A stretch of DNA of 64,000 nucleotides, from the NCBI RefSeq assembly GCF_963676685.1, contig NC_092350.1, positions 62,861,674 through 62,925,673 of the forward strand, in the 5' to 3' direction. Of this stretch, positions 20,700 through 33,329 are shown in pieces. The stretch's first letter is position 1. Each line of letters opens with the position of its first letter. The stretch is from Mytilus edulis. Its lineage: Eukaryota > Mollusca > Bivalvia > Mytilida > Mytilidae. The notes beneath the pieces are model-generated. The model did no database searches, had not been told where the DNA came from, and was given only the letters and a program-made list of their open reading frames with translations. The position numbers and the translations under genes were made by a program.

Positions 20700-23690
20700 T
20701 CCAAAGATATTTTAAAACTGTACTTCTATTGTACAAAATCACAAAAATAAAATATAATCCCATTGTGGTTATATCTATGTATGTCTGTTGAAATTCAAAC
20801 AGCATATAGAAACAACTTCTATTCAACTAATAATTTGATAATAACAATATCAAATCAAATACAAGGCAGCACTCGCACCCACAAAGTGGAAAGGGATTAA
20901 TATAAGTTGCAAAACTTGTTTCCCAATCCACTATAAATAGATATGTTTAAACTAAATCGATAAAATCATTTTTTTGAAGGAACTCAGCAAGTATCTAACA
21001 AATATAGTCACTATTGGACATTTTACCTTTTAGTAATAAGCCATGTGGTGGTTTTCGAAGTTCACATCAAGTTAATAATTAATCTGCTATAATTATATAA
21101 TGGTTGTTCATTATATGTTAATATATATTTTGTATGCTCAAATGTTCCTTCTGACAAATTAAAAAGTAGGTGAAATTTAAACCAGGGGTTCAAAGTAGAA
21201 AAGCTGTAATCATCATATACAGCTTTTTCGGACGGTTGACCTGTTATGGAACATATGTTTCACCGTTGACGACGAATATATGGCATGTTCAACAAACCCA
21301 ACCTCCATTTACACAATCAAGACCTTACAATACTGTACATCTTAAAGACAAAACTACAAAAGGACAAAAAGACAAGAAGAGAAAAAGGATTCCTTTTAGA
21401 AAATAATGCGAAGAGAAAGGAACGAGACAGTTTTTGAAAAAGTAAAATTTCATAGACTGATTCAAACATTTCATAAATTTGCAGCCGACTATTCTCTAGA
21501 AATAAATCGAAAAGTAGGACTTACATTCATGATCATTTGCATTATTTGGCAATGTTTTTTCTTACACATCTTAAACAAAATCCAATCAGTATCAATTGAG
21601 ACAATTTTGACAATTTGTTACGGTCCCTCTGTATGCTAATCAGCGTACAACGTGTCGGAATAGATGACGTTTTCAAAATGTTTTTGGTAACGTTTGAAAC
21701 TTTAAAACGATACATAATTTCTGAATATAAATGTTCTCAAACCGTCCTTTAAAACTATAATTCATTGAAATACCAATGCTAACTTACATCAAAACCAACT
21801 ATTTGATATCAATTGCCATATTCCTGGCTTGCTAAAGACATTTGAAGAAACACATTGTGCGTTAATCATCGTATTATGGCTAACCAGACCTCCTGCTTAT
21901 ATGTTAAAACAACAAAATATTGCAAAAATGACGACCACAGAAAGTGATATATTTTTGTAACAACTATGTAATCTTTAAATTCATGTAATTTTTTTCACAA
22001 TACTAGTCCAAACAGTTATCATGATATATTGAGTGTATTGAAATGTTATTTTAAATAAGTGCTTTGACGACGTCACAATTATTTGCATTTGGCTACACTG
22101 TTGTTTATTTTTTACGGTTATATAACTCTCTATCATTTGTATTAATTTTAAACGTATACATATTTTGATGATTAAAACTGAAGGGACAGCGGCTGACTTA
22201 ATGCGCATCTCGTGCAATTAAGTATCATTGAATGTCATCTCAAATATTATGGTTTATACATTTATATATCAAGTGTATTGAGTCAATATGTGTTTTTTTT
22301 GTTTCATTGATCATGTTGAGAAGTTTTGTTAAATAGTGTTATTCTTGCTTTTTTCTGAAACGAAAAGAGATATACATTTGTACATTTACTTTACATAATT
22401 CAAAAAGCTGTTTATATGACTTTTGGAGATCAGTTTACAAATTATTTTTGGCCATTTTTACGAACAATTTTGCTGTTCTTTAACAGTGCCAAAACTTTAT
22501 AAGCATAAACTAACTTGTGTACGGCTTAATATAAGTATTGTTATAATACTTTTTCGTTTATCTATTTTTCTTCTAAAATGTGTATGACTTGTAAGTTATG
22601 CTATCATTGTCCATTTGAAGCTATATTTGCAGAAACAAATAATCTTATATTTTTTTCCTCGATGTATGTTAATATATGATAATTACGAACCCTGACTTTT
22701 AATTTCATAATTTTCGGTCAATAATTAAAAAAGGTTCCCAATAGGTATCTATGTTAATTTTATTTTTATAAAGGTTGATTACCTGATAGATAGTGTTTTA
22801 AAGTAATTAAAATACCAAAATTTATGAAATTAATAGACAAAGTTAGTATTTATCATATATCAAAATGAATCAAAGATAAAAAAAAAAATATTAATAAGAA
22901 AAAATGAATGTTTAAGACTATATTTCTGCAAATATCATGAATATATAGAATTTTTTTATATTAAATTGTATATGATATACTAAGGTAAGTAGTGCTTCGT
23001 AAATCTACATTTTAAACTATATCCTTAAATATAACTCTATAGGAAAAAACAAGCCATCATTTGAAATTAATACATTGTAGTTATCGACTAATTAGTAAGT
23101 AACTTCCACTTACTTAGAAATTTACAAAACATCATTTCAAACATATACTAGTATCACACAATGTACCAGCTGTCACCAATATTGTATTATTCATACTTTG
23201 CTTTTCGGGGAAAACTGACTGATGAACCCTAAATTATTGCCATAATTTGATACTTTTATTTGTGAAAATGTGAAATTAAACTATGACAATATTTTAGCAC
23301 GCAAGCAAGAAACCTAGTAATTTTGTCAATAGAACATTTTGGAACAACTACAAGACAGTTTTTTGTGTGAAAAGATATCATTTGATATCTCTGTATATCT
23401 AAATACATACACAATAAGTCAACTATACCCAACATTGTTTTATTTTTGAAGATTCAATCATATGGATTAATCCGAACTTTTACCATATCATTAAAATAGT
23501 CTTGTTATCACTATGAACACATTTTCAAGTTGAAATTAAAAATTGCATTCTTCCCTGCCGCCCTTTTTTTATTATTTGTATACCCTGAAAAGTCACCAAT
23601 GAAATATCGTTCTATCGTATTTATATATCTTAAGGTCGTATTCTTAATAAATAAACACATGACATTATCATGATTATATTACTTTGAGAT
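20700..23690. other. Duplicated upstream DNA and AT-rich spacer, no gene seen
   Basis: About 20700-20870 aligns with the region upstream of gene 1 (GGTTATATCTATGTATG, CAGCATATAGAAAC). A degenerate family C fragment lies near 21180-21290. The rest to 23690 is very AT-rich with only short, unsupported frames (21170, 21406, 21981). Confidence 0.45.
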
Positions 23691-23698
23691 ATGTATGA

Positions 23699-24710
23699 GA
23701 TAAATTATTTACCTCAATGGTTTATAGATTAGAAATCCAACAAAAAAATTATACTGAAAGAATTGAAGACATACGACTATGATAAGGCAATTTAAAAGGA
23801 AAATGTGTATATATAAGAAAAGACCCTAACTATACTCCCCATATGCCTAATATAACACTATAACAAAACAATTAAAAAACTCTAATTGCCTGACAGTATA
23901 ACATTCACATTACTGATAATAATAAAATGCCTTGTTATACCTCCATTTCAGAGTTATCATCCTCTGTCAAGCTTTTTATATTTTCATAGACAAAAGAAAG
24001 TATATAAAATCAGCATAACCTACTTATTATCGTGCAAACATCAGAATTTAACAATTTATTATAGTTTAAAAAGAGTTATCTACCGTTAACTAGCAAAATA
24101 TATCTGGGAATTGGAATGATAAAAATGTATTATATGTCCAATCATTGATTAAAAATGCAGTACTGGGGATGAATGTGTTATGTGAACGACAAATATTGTC
24201 AATAAGAACTCTCTGATTAAAGCAACGAAGGGTTGTTATGGAGATATCAAGCAACCAATTAGACTAGGTGGCAAGGAATTACCAAAGGTGCAAAACATGG
24301 ATTCATGGAATTTGATATTTTATTCAAATAGATGAAGTTGGTTAAAGTTATTTAAAGTTTGGATTACGTCTATGATAATCAGAGCTTGTACGAATGAGGT
24401 AACGCTTATCATTATAGGCATGTATAGACTTCTATATACTTTCTGAAGCTTTTGTTCAGTTGATTTGCTGTCATATTGAGGTTTGCCTTGTAGCGTCTTT
24501 CAATTGCACGAGATAGCTGTGTACTAAAAATAATAAGTGCTACTAGATGTTGCCAAATTTTATTCACTCGGCATATAAATTGTATGAAGATAGTGTTTAA
24601 TCAGTCAACAATTTGTGAATCATCAGCATAACTTTCATCGATATCATTCACGTCACGTTCATCGATATCATTCACATCACGATCGTCGATATCATTCATG
24701 TAACTATCGC
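23699..24710. repeat. Tandem segmental duplication, copy 1
   Basis: Runs parallel to 24711-26012 with long near-identical blocks, for example AAAGACCCTAACTATACTCC (about 23818 and 25158) and CAACGAAGGGTTGTTATGG (about 24223 and 25565). Copy 2 carries a ~300-bp repeat insertion, and copy 1 keeps about 48 bp (after GTACGAATGA near 24395) that copy 2 lacks. The duplication breakpoint cuts acidic exon 2. Confidence 0.85.
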
Positions 24711-24714
24711 CGAT
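24601..24714 (-). pseudogene. Orphan piece of acidic exon 2
   Basis: Encodes the C-terminal repeats of the gene 2 propeptide (MNDIDDRDVNDIDERDVNDI) and ends at a TGA at 24603-24601. It lacks the splice acceptor and the first ~28 codons, because the duplication joined in mid-exon. Its reading frame is still open. No exon 1 exists for it. Confidence 0.8.
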
Positions 24715-26012
24715 AATTTGTTTACCTTAATGGTATATAGATTAGAAATCCAACAATAAAATTATACCGAAAGAATTTAAGACATACGACTATGATAAAT
24801 AAAGGCAACAGTAGTATACCGCTGTTCAAATTCATAAATCCATGGACAAAAAAACAAAATCGGGGTAACAAACTAAAACTGAGGGAAACGCATAAATATA
24901 AGAGGAGAACAACGACACAACACTACAATGTAACTAACACACACAGAAACGGACCAAGCATCAGACAAAATCCCACGAGAATAACAAATATAACATCAAA
25001 ACCAAATTCATGAATTTGGGATAGACAAGTACGGTGACACGTCTTATCGCAATGTCAATTTACACTCAAAAATAAGAGAAAACATACGACGCAACTTTAA
25101 ATAAGGCAAGTTAAAAGTAAAAATGTAAAAATGTTTCACAAAATGTGTATATATAAGAAAAGACCCTAACTATACTCCCCATATGCCTAACATAACACTA
25201 TAACAAAACAATTAAAAAACTCCAATTGTCTGACAGTATAACATTCACATTACTGATAATAATAAAATGCCTTGTTATACCTTCATTTCAGAGTTATCAT
25301 CCCCTGTCAAGCTTTTTATATTTTCATAGACACAAGAAAGTATAAAAATCAGCATAACCTACTTATTGACGTGCAAACATTAGAACTAAACCATTTATGT
25401 TAGCTTAAAAAGAGTTATCTACCGTTAACTAGCAAAATATACCTGGGAAGAATTGGAATGATAAAAAATGTATGAAATGTCCAATCATTGATTAAAAATG
25501 CAGTACTGGGGATGAATGTGTTATGTGAACGACAAATATTGTCAATAAGAACTCTCTGATTAAAGCAACGAAGGGTTGTTATGGATATATCAAGCAACCA
25601 ATTAGACTAGGTGGCAAGGAATTACCAAAGGTGCAAAACATGGATTCATGGAATTTGATATTTTAATCAAATAGATGAAGTTGGTTAAAGTTATTCAAAG
25701 TTTGGATTACGTCTATGATAATCAGAGCTTGTACGAATGAAGCTTTTGTTCAGTTGATTTGCTGTCATATTGAGGTTTGCCTTGTAGCTTCTGTCAATTG
25801 CACGAGATAGCTGTGTACTAAAAGTAATAAGTGCTACTAGATGTTGTCAAATTTTATTCAATTTCCATCTTAATTGTATGAAGACAGTGTTTAAATCAGT
25901 CATCATTTTGTGAACCATCAGCATAACTTTCATCGATATCATTCACGTCACGTTCATTGATATCATTCACATCACGATCGTCGATATCATTCATGAAACT
26001 ATCGTCGATATC
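24711..26012. repeat. Tandem segmental duplication, copy 2
   Basis: Second copy, containing the functional-looking 3' part of gene 2 exon 2 at its right end and a family D insertion at about 24798-25095. Confidence 0.85.
24798..25095 (+). repeat. Dispersed repeat family D, inserted in copy 2
   Basis: Has AACAGTAGTATACCGCTGTT at the start, AATCGGGGTAACAAACTAAA and TAAGAGGAGAACAACGACAC. Copy 1 shows the uninterrupted site, so this is a genuine insertion, with ATAA at both junctions as a possible target duplication. An inverted relative lies at 27590-27795. Confidence 0.75.
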
Positions 26013-26990
26013 ATTCGTAGCATCAGCATTCATATTGACATTTCGTTCATCTATATGTCCGTCTTCAATGTCCTGAATCTCATTGTCTTCATCTGAAATA
26101 AAATTTGAAGCTTTTTAAAATCAATTACAATAAAATACAGATAATACTGATACCATGTCACTATATTTAACTTAGAGATGAATAAACTCATCATAGATAC
26201 CAGGCCTTGAAGGCATAAAACTTTGCTCAGTGATCTGAGCACAAAAATCATGCTTGAAACATGAAATCCAGCAATTTGATTGGTTGATTTTCGAGTCTGA
26301 GTACAAAAATCATGTTCGAAAGTTTTATGACCGTGAGGCCTGGGCTAAATATGTTTGAAAGGTTTTTTTTATAATTATTTGATAAATGATCCAGAGCATT
26401 TACCATGAACAATGAAACCATAAAGAAATAAGACGATATGAATTTTTTTTTTATATATTAAAAACTCTGAAATAGAGACTTAAAGACATATCAATTTACA
26501 ACTAAAGTTCACCATTATTGAACAATTTTTGTACTGCATAGCGATATTAAAATTAAACGTTTTACACATAAAATTCCGGAAAATAGGAAACAGAAAAAAA
26601 TGTATTAGTTCTCCTATGTAAGTTACGATAATGGTTTTCCTCTTTTGTGAACTTCAACGCATTCAATTATATCTGAATAACACAAATGTCTTTTTTAAGA
26701 TATTGAAAGTGATATAATAACGTCAGTGCTATTAGATCAATGGCAAAAACCTAACAATGTAAATTATGCAGCATTTAAAATTATGCACCTTGAATGTCAT
26801 TATCCAACGAGGCTCGTTTTCGTCCTGAATTTATTGTGGGACGTCTATACCATCTTGGATATCTTGGATACCTTGGATATATCGGTAATCTGGGTATGCG
26901 TGGCATTCTTGGCCAACTATATCCGTCACAGTAATCAATTATACAAAGCGATGATGTAATAACCAACAACAGCAAGATGTTTCTCCTCAT
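25896..26990 (-). CDS. Secreted Pro-Arg-rich cationic peptide precursor (myticalin-like), gene 2
   Basis: Two exons, 26990-26789 and 26092-25896, encode 132 residues with a phase-1 GT-AG intron (CAAG|GTGCAT, TTTCAG|ATG). Residues 1-23 are a signal peptide ending CDG, as in gene 1. Residues 24-55 have 8 Pro and 8 Arg of 32, mainly as X-Pro-Arg triplets (WPRMPRIPR, YPRYPRYPR). The next residues, Gly-Arg-Lys-Arg (56-59), suggest cleavage and C-terminal amidation. The 65-residue tail is acidic and contains repeated NDI(D/N)(D/E)RDV units. Pro-Arg-rich linear peptides usually enter bacteria and block ribosomes; that activity here is inference. The earlier TTG start at 27008 is not needed: an acceptor-like CTTCCAG lies just before the ATG. 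The donor is weak. Confidence 0.78.
26197..26343. mobile_element. ~147-bp inverted-repeat element in the gene 2 intron
   Basis: The ends CCAGGCCTT..GGCATAAAACTTTG and CAAAGTTTTATGACC..GAGGCCTGG-like form imperfect terminal inverted repeats. CTGAG(C/T)ACAAAAATCATG occurs twice inside. It is a MITE-sized palindrome lying entirely in the intron. Confidence 0.6.
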
Positions 26991-27589
26991 TTTCAAACTG
27001 GAAGACAATATACTGAAAACACAAAATCAAATAGTTCACTGGTTGTAAGAAAACTTGCACTTAATAAATTCGGTACCACGAACTACTGTTTATCCTAATT
27101 AGGATTGTAGAAATTACTACACGTTTATATTAAAACAAACAAGTACTACTCTTAAATGACATGCACTACAAGCACTTAGACAAAGATGTAAATATCATAA
27201 AAAACACGTCAGACAATTTCTATCATTCATAACTAAACATGTCAGCTTTCCATTGTTTAATACAAAATAATAATATATAAATATATATAAAAAATAAAAC
27301 AAACCGTTATCCTGAATAGTCTACAATTTTAACCTGGTTTAAGTGGTCAAATCACATTTAACTGAATTAGGGGACAGTTGATTATATATTTAGGTATACA
27401 GGTAACAGATGTTAGTAGACATCGTATCAAACGCATAGTTTTATCATTTTTCCTAGAAACAACACATTTCTGACTAATTCATTACAATTCACACAAACAA
27501 TCGCAATTTAAATATATAGCTAAAGTATTTAGAGAATTAAAAACACAGTAGCTGGTTTGCAATTAAGGGCAATGCATAATAACAATGGA

Positions 27590-27795
27590 ATTATGCTAAT
27601 ATGGCCAAATGATGTTATATTGGTTATTCTCATCAGATTTTGTCTAATGCTTAGTCCGTTGCTGTGTTTGTTGTTCTCCTCTTATATTTAATGCGTTTCC
27701 CTCAGTTTTAGTTTGTTACCCCGATTTTGTTTTTTGTCCATATATTTATGAGTTTTGAACAGCGGTATACTACTGTTACCTTTATGTACAATATT
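27590..27795 (-). repeat. Dispersed repeat family D, inverted
   Basis: Reverse complement of the 24798 family: TTGTTGTTCTCCTCTTATAT, TTTAGTTTGTTACCCCGATT and ACAGCGGTATACTACTGTTA. Confidence 0.7.
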
Positions 27796-29446
27796 TATTA
27801 ATTTCTTATCTCAATGAACTGTTTGATAAACGCCCAGTGGCAAATGTTTCATTCATGTTCTTGATGAAATTACACTAACAAAAATACAAAAGGTTTGTCC
27901 TGTAATGGGATTGACTTAGATTAATGGAGAAAACATTCGGTGTGGCATCATTTTGTTCTAGTTCACTAATTATTATTTAGACCTCATTGTATATATATAT
28001 AGCGTATGCATTTCGAGAAAAGAAGAAAAAAATATTATCTCAATTATACATTTATTTGGCAAAACCTTTCGAATTATGTATTCTCAATAAACTCCGAAAT
28101 CTATTTGGAACTTTTAGTTGTTTAATTCTTGTGTCTCTTGTTAATATTTTGATGAAGAAACGTGAAACTTATATCCTGGTCTCTAACTAACATCTCTGTT
28201 TTTGTTAATTTTGAAATCATTTTGAATGAATCGTATTCAAACTTATTAATGCTCATTAATAACAGATGTGTGAGATTTTATTACCTGACATGTTAAAAAA
28301 ACTAAGTACTTGATGTTATAGTTTTTATCAATACTTTAAAAGGTCATACCAAATGTAAATACAATATAGATAATATCATCACTTTTATTCATAGAAGTAA
28401 ATTTATCAAATTTAAAAAAAGAAACAGATTTAAATAAACAACAAATACTGAAGGCATTTTAATTAAATGAAGGAACACCTTTTTCAATATTTTTCAAAGG
28501 CAAATTACAAAAAAAAAAGATTAAATGAAGACGTAAGTAAACAGTCTTTAAACAATATTGCGGAACAGAGTAAAACTATTGCACACACTGTTAAAAGGCC
28601 TGACTGTTAACAATTTATATTTCGCGTGGCATTTCAACGAATTATTCCCATTCTATCCATTCAGGTCGGTGAAGTATAGCTTATGTTTTGTTATAATAAA
28701 ACAATACAAGCTTTTTTTAAGTATCCAGATAAAAATCATTTAAAATATAACTTAATAAAACAAAGCTGTCAATACCACAAGTAAATTTAAAAGGTAAATC
28801 AGACAAGATCAAAAGTTAAATTTAGAAAAGATCCGGTTAGTTAACTTATCGATCTTGTTGAAGTTGTATTCAAAATATAGTACTATCTCTGTGTCATATA
28901 TTTCTCGATTATCTCCCAAATTCATCCTCTAACTGAAAATGTCAGACGAAATATATTTAAATGAAATTCAAACGCATTAATCAAAAGTAAACTAATAGCG
29001 ACACGACAGAAAGTAAATACATTTAAAGATAAGCAACAGTCTGCAAAATACAACAAAGACAATAAAAGAAAGAGCGACTAAAAGTTTTTTTTCAATATTT
29101 TTTAGGATATTTTAACTTAATATTCATGATATTGAGAAGCTCATTTACAACATCGTACACATGTTGTGGCTACCTGAATCAGATGAATCTAGCAATTGAA
29201 AGCGTCCAATAGTTTGATGATAGCATACTTTTCCTTGAAAAACAACATGTTGGCAGTGAATATGACACATATAACAATACTATGAATAACCAGTATTTAC
29301 TTCGAATTGTTCACCACGGAATATAAACACATCACACAAATTAGAATGTTATATTACACTGATGTAGTAATACTATCTGTATATGTATCGGTATAAAGTT
29401 AACAAAGATTTTGTTACACAAAGTAAAACCTAAATAGATTATACAT
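27796..29446. other. No gene seen
   Basis: AT-rich. Frames at 27987 and 28558 lack any recognisable domain or exon context. Confidence 0.4.
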
Positions 29447-29703
29447 TTAAGGTGGTACCTAACACTAAAAAGGGAGATAACTCTGTAAAGTCAGCTTAAC
29501 GTTTTAATTACGTTGTGTGGTAAAGAGAATATTAAGCTTCTCAATGATCAAAGTTTGTGTTTGTCAAACTGCTATATAACCAATGTAATTTTTCTTACAA
29601 AACGGTTGGTTCCAAAATTTTTAAATTTTTGTATGTTTGTTAAAATTTTATGAAAATTAAACTAGCCAAATTAGTTTTGTGAAAGTGTTGGGTACCACCT
29701 TAA
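29447..29703. mobile_element. 257-bp MITE flanked by TTAA (piggyBac-like)
   Basis: The terminal inverted repeats AAGGTGGTACCTAACACT and AGTGTTGGGTACCACCTT differ at one position, and TTAA sits at both outer edges (29447-29450, 29700-29703). TTAA target duplications point to a piggyBac-type transposase acting in trans. There is no coding capacity. Confidence 0.8.
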
Positions 29704-30954
29704 TGTACTATATACATGATATAGTCGTGAACACGTATTTCTGTTAGAACATTTTGATTATCATGCCGATCTGATAAGTCAATCCATTTACAACATTATA
29801 GGTGTTTTTTTACGTTGTACTGTAACATATCTGTCCACCACTCAATTAGTTTGAACCCTGTCACATTTGGTGTGGCTTATCTAAAGACGGAACTGTGTGG
29901 TAAATTAAGCCATTCTTTTCTTATCGTGTTGTTTTGATTTTTTATCGTATCATTCATTATAGTACATAATTTATTCTTCCAGTTGGAGAAGGCAGTATAG
30001 CGACTCACAGTTGTACTCTTGCTTTCTTTAAAATAGGAGCTGCGTTTGGGGATCATATTAATCATACATCGACAAATGATTCTCAAATGTGTTCTTTGAT
30101 TTGTACAAGGGATTTATTAACAATACAATCACAAGTATGTTCTTCTGATATATTTTATGTTGGTATAATGCTAAACCCCTAACAGGAGGATTTGTGTTTG
30201 ATATTCATATGATGAAGACATAATATTTCAATCAGTTTAAGTAAGGTCTGGAGCTTGTCTAAAGACAGAACAGTGTGATTTGAATGGTCAATAACCTGTT
30301 TTACTATATGTTTCTCAATGTTTTGAACTGTTCTTTTTTTCTTCGAGTTGTTTGGATTTTTGGCCGTAACATTCATTACAGTAAATAATGTTTTTTTTTT
30401 TAAAGTTCGAGAAGGCAGTGTAACGACTTATAGCTGTACTTATCTTTTGGTTTGTATAGAACGGTAGCTTTATTGAGCATCATACAATGCCAAAAGATTT
30501 GGAAATGTTTTTTTATTTTATTTGTATCAGTCATTTATAAACAATACAACCATATGTGTTAGTTTAAACATATTTTATTGTTCAAAATGACAAATGGATC
30601 AGACACAAGTTAAACAACTTAGAAACGACTTCTCCAACACAAATTATTTGTTTAGCAATGCCTTCTTAATTAAAATACGAGAAGGCATACAAACCAAAAA
30701 AAAAAAAAAAATCAAAAAAAAAAAATCAAAAAACTACTGAACTCCGAGAAAAATCATTTTTTTTTTATTTGATTTAAAAGTCTTCAACTGCATATTAATC
30801 TTTTCTTTCCTGACAATTTCTTGCTTGTCATTTGTCCAACGACGTGTTTAAGCTGATATCAAAGGCTAGTTATCAAGCTAGAATGCATAGTTTAGTTTGA
30901 ATTTTCTTATGAATAATTTGGAAAAGGAAATAATTTTTGATTGGGCCTCCCTTT
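29704..30954. other. No gene; two related half-repeats
   Basis: 29870-30150 and 30170-30560 share order and words (GTAACATTCATTA/GTATCATTCATTATAGTA, GAGAAGGCAGT, CGACT.A.AG.TGTACT), so the block is a diverged tandem duplication. An A-rich stretch at 30690-30760 includes CTACTGAACTCCGAG, a scrap of the Naiad-like terminus. The short minus-strand frames here are unsupported. Confidence 0.45.
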
Positions 30955-31915
30955 TTAGCTCACCTGGCCCAAAGGGCCACGTGAGCTTTTCTCATCACTT
31001 GGCGTCCGTCGTCCGTCGTCCGTCGTCGTCGTCGTCGTCCGTCGTCGTTAACTTTTACAAAAATATTCTCCTCTGAAACTACTGGGTCAAATTAAACTTA
31101 ACTTGGCCACAATCATCATTGGGGTATCTAGTTTAAAAAATGTGTAACGTGACCCGGTCAACCAACCAAGATGGCTAAAAATAGAACATAGGGGTAAAGT
31201 GCAGTTTTTGGCTTATAACTCAAAAACCAAAGCATTTAGAGCAAATCTTACCGAAGTAAAATTGTTCATCATGTCAAGATCTATCTGCCCTGAAATTTGG
31301 AGATGAATCGGACAACCCGTTGATAGGTTGCTGCCCCTGAAATAGTAATTTTAAGGAAATTTTATAGTTTTTGTTTATTATCTTGAATATTATTATAGAT
31401 AGAGATAAACTGTAACCAGCAATAATGTTCAGCCAACCAAAAATAGAACATAGGGGTAAAATGCAGTTTTTGGCTTATAACTAAAAAACCAAAGCATTTA
31501 GAGCAATCTGACATTGGGTAAAATTGTTTATTAGGTCAAAATCTATCTGCCCTAAAATTTCAGATGAATCGGACAACCCGTTGTTGGGTTGCTGCCACTA
31601 AATTGGTAATTTTAAGGAAATTTTACTGTTTTGGGTTATTAACTTGAATATTATTATAGATAGAGATAAACTGTTTACAGCAATAATATACAGCAAAGTA
31701 AGATTTGCAAATAAGTTAACATGACTGAAATGGTCAATTGACCCCGTAAGGAGTTATTGTCCTTTATAGTCAATTTTTAACAATTTTTATAAAATTTGTA
31801 AATTTGTACTAACATTTTCCACTGAAACTACTGGGCAAAGTTCATTATAGATAGAGATAACTGTAAGCGGCAAGAATGTTCAGTAAGGTAAGACGTACAA
31901 AATCTATCATTGTGA
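30955..31915 (+). repeat. Bivalve dispersed repeat with terminal hairpin and internal tandem copy
   Basis: Starts with AGCTCACCTGGCCC AAA GGGCCACGTGAGCT, a 14-bp hairpin with one mismatch, then a (GTC)n stretch at about 31005-31050. Inside, a ~267-bp unit beginning AAAAATAGAACATAGGGGTA occurs at 31171 and 31438, and a diverged third piece follows after 31690. I recognise this as a widespread bivalve repeat. Its transposon class is uncertain; the hairpin near the end would suit a Helitron-like or other end structure. Confidence 0.7.
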
Positions 31916-33325
31916 CACTAATTTTAATTTCAGATTGATACAGTGCGGATGGCATTTTGCTAGCGGCGGTAAAACTATTGTCAATTCGGAAAATATTTTC
32001 ATTAATTCAAAATTGCAACTGAATAGGTATTCTTTTTTTAATAGTTAACTACTTTAGTTGTTATTATTTTTTATCTTAAATTAATTTGCAAGTGAGTTGA
32101 TAGTTATACATCTTTGACATTCTACGTGTTAAGCATGAGTCTTCCCGATGAAGATAAATTTAGAAAAGACTTCGGATATCTAAAAATTATAACTAAAAGT
32201 AACCTGATGATATTAAAAACTACTCACCGTTCATGTACAGAATGTGTTGATAAAAACCTTTCAGAAGATCATTCAAAACTTCCCCAGATGCTATTTTATC
32301 TTTTATTATAACAGATGTTCAAGTGTTTGTCCTACTATGAAGACAGTTTTTTTTCAAACAGAGAAGAGAAATAAATATAAGTCAAAGCAAAACACACGTT
32401 GAAAAACAAGAAAACTCAAAGGTAACATAAATCAATATGAACGAAAACGAGGGATGAACACAGGTATCAAAGGAGGATAGTGAATTCCAGCTGTTTGCAT
32501 TCATCGTGATATTCATTACAATGAAATGTGTACGACAGTGGAAAATATTCGTGATGAAAGATACTAAAGGGGCAAAGGTACAATTTCAATATAATTATTA
32601 GAGATAATTACAGATATTTCTTTACTTGCTGCATCAAACCGCATTTCTCCTTAGTGTGGCCTCTTCTGACAGGGAAATAACAAAAAGTCAGCTAATATAA
32701 TCTTAAACGGGTTATCAAAGGACAGGAATGAAATCCCAAATCTGTTGCTTTATCAATTTATTTTAAGCATTTGATATTTCATGCACATCATTTAATATTC
32801 ACAGAGATTATGTTTATCATGGTAAATAACAGGACATTTTGATTACATTCCGTTGATGGTTTACATAACTGATGTGGTTGTTTGATAATCCCACACCTGT
32901 TTTAATCATTAGACGTAAGACGGTAACATCGTTACTGCTCATTTATTGGACATTAGTATTCATATGCAACCAATGTGCTGGTTTTTTTCCAAATACTATT
33001 TTGAAAAACTGTTATATTTTAATGAGGGACCATTTGTTATCAACATTCATTTTGGCAGATATAAAAAATGTTGTTATAGTATTTTTTAAATAAAATAACA
33101 TTACAGTTAACTAGACATAAGTAATCCCGTTGATGTATATAGGCCTTTTTAATTGAAGCATGACATATGGTAGAATATAATTGCATAAAAGAGTTTAAAC
33201 ATATGTATTCGCATTCTGACTTAATAAGAATATGAGACAAAATGGCATTTAGGGAAGAAAAACCAAAACTTTAAATAGATTCAAAATAAGTAATCACTAT
33301 AACAAAATATTATGATATGTTCCTA
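31916..33325. other. No supported gene; one small open frame
   Basis: A frame starting at the ATG at 32135 (about 58 codons, ending at 32311) has a charged N-terminus and a CTEC motif but no known domain and no clear splice signals. I leave it unassigned. The rest is AT-rich. Confidence 0.35.
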
Positions 33326-33329
33326 ATGC

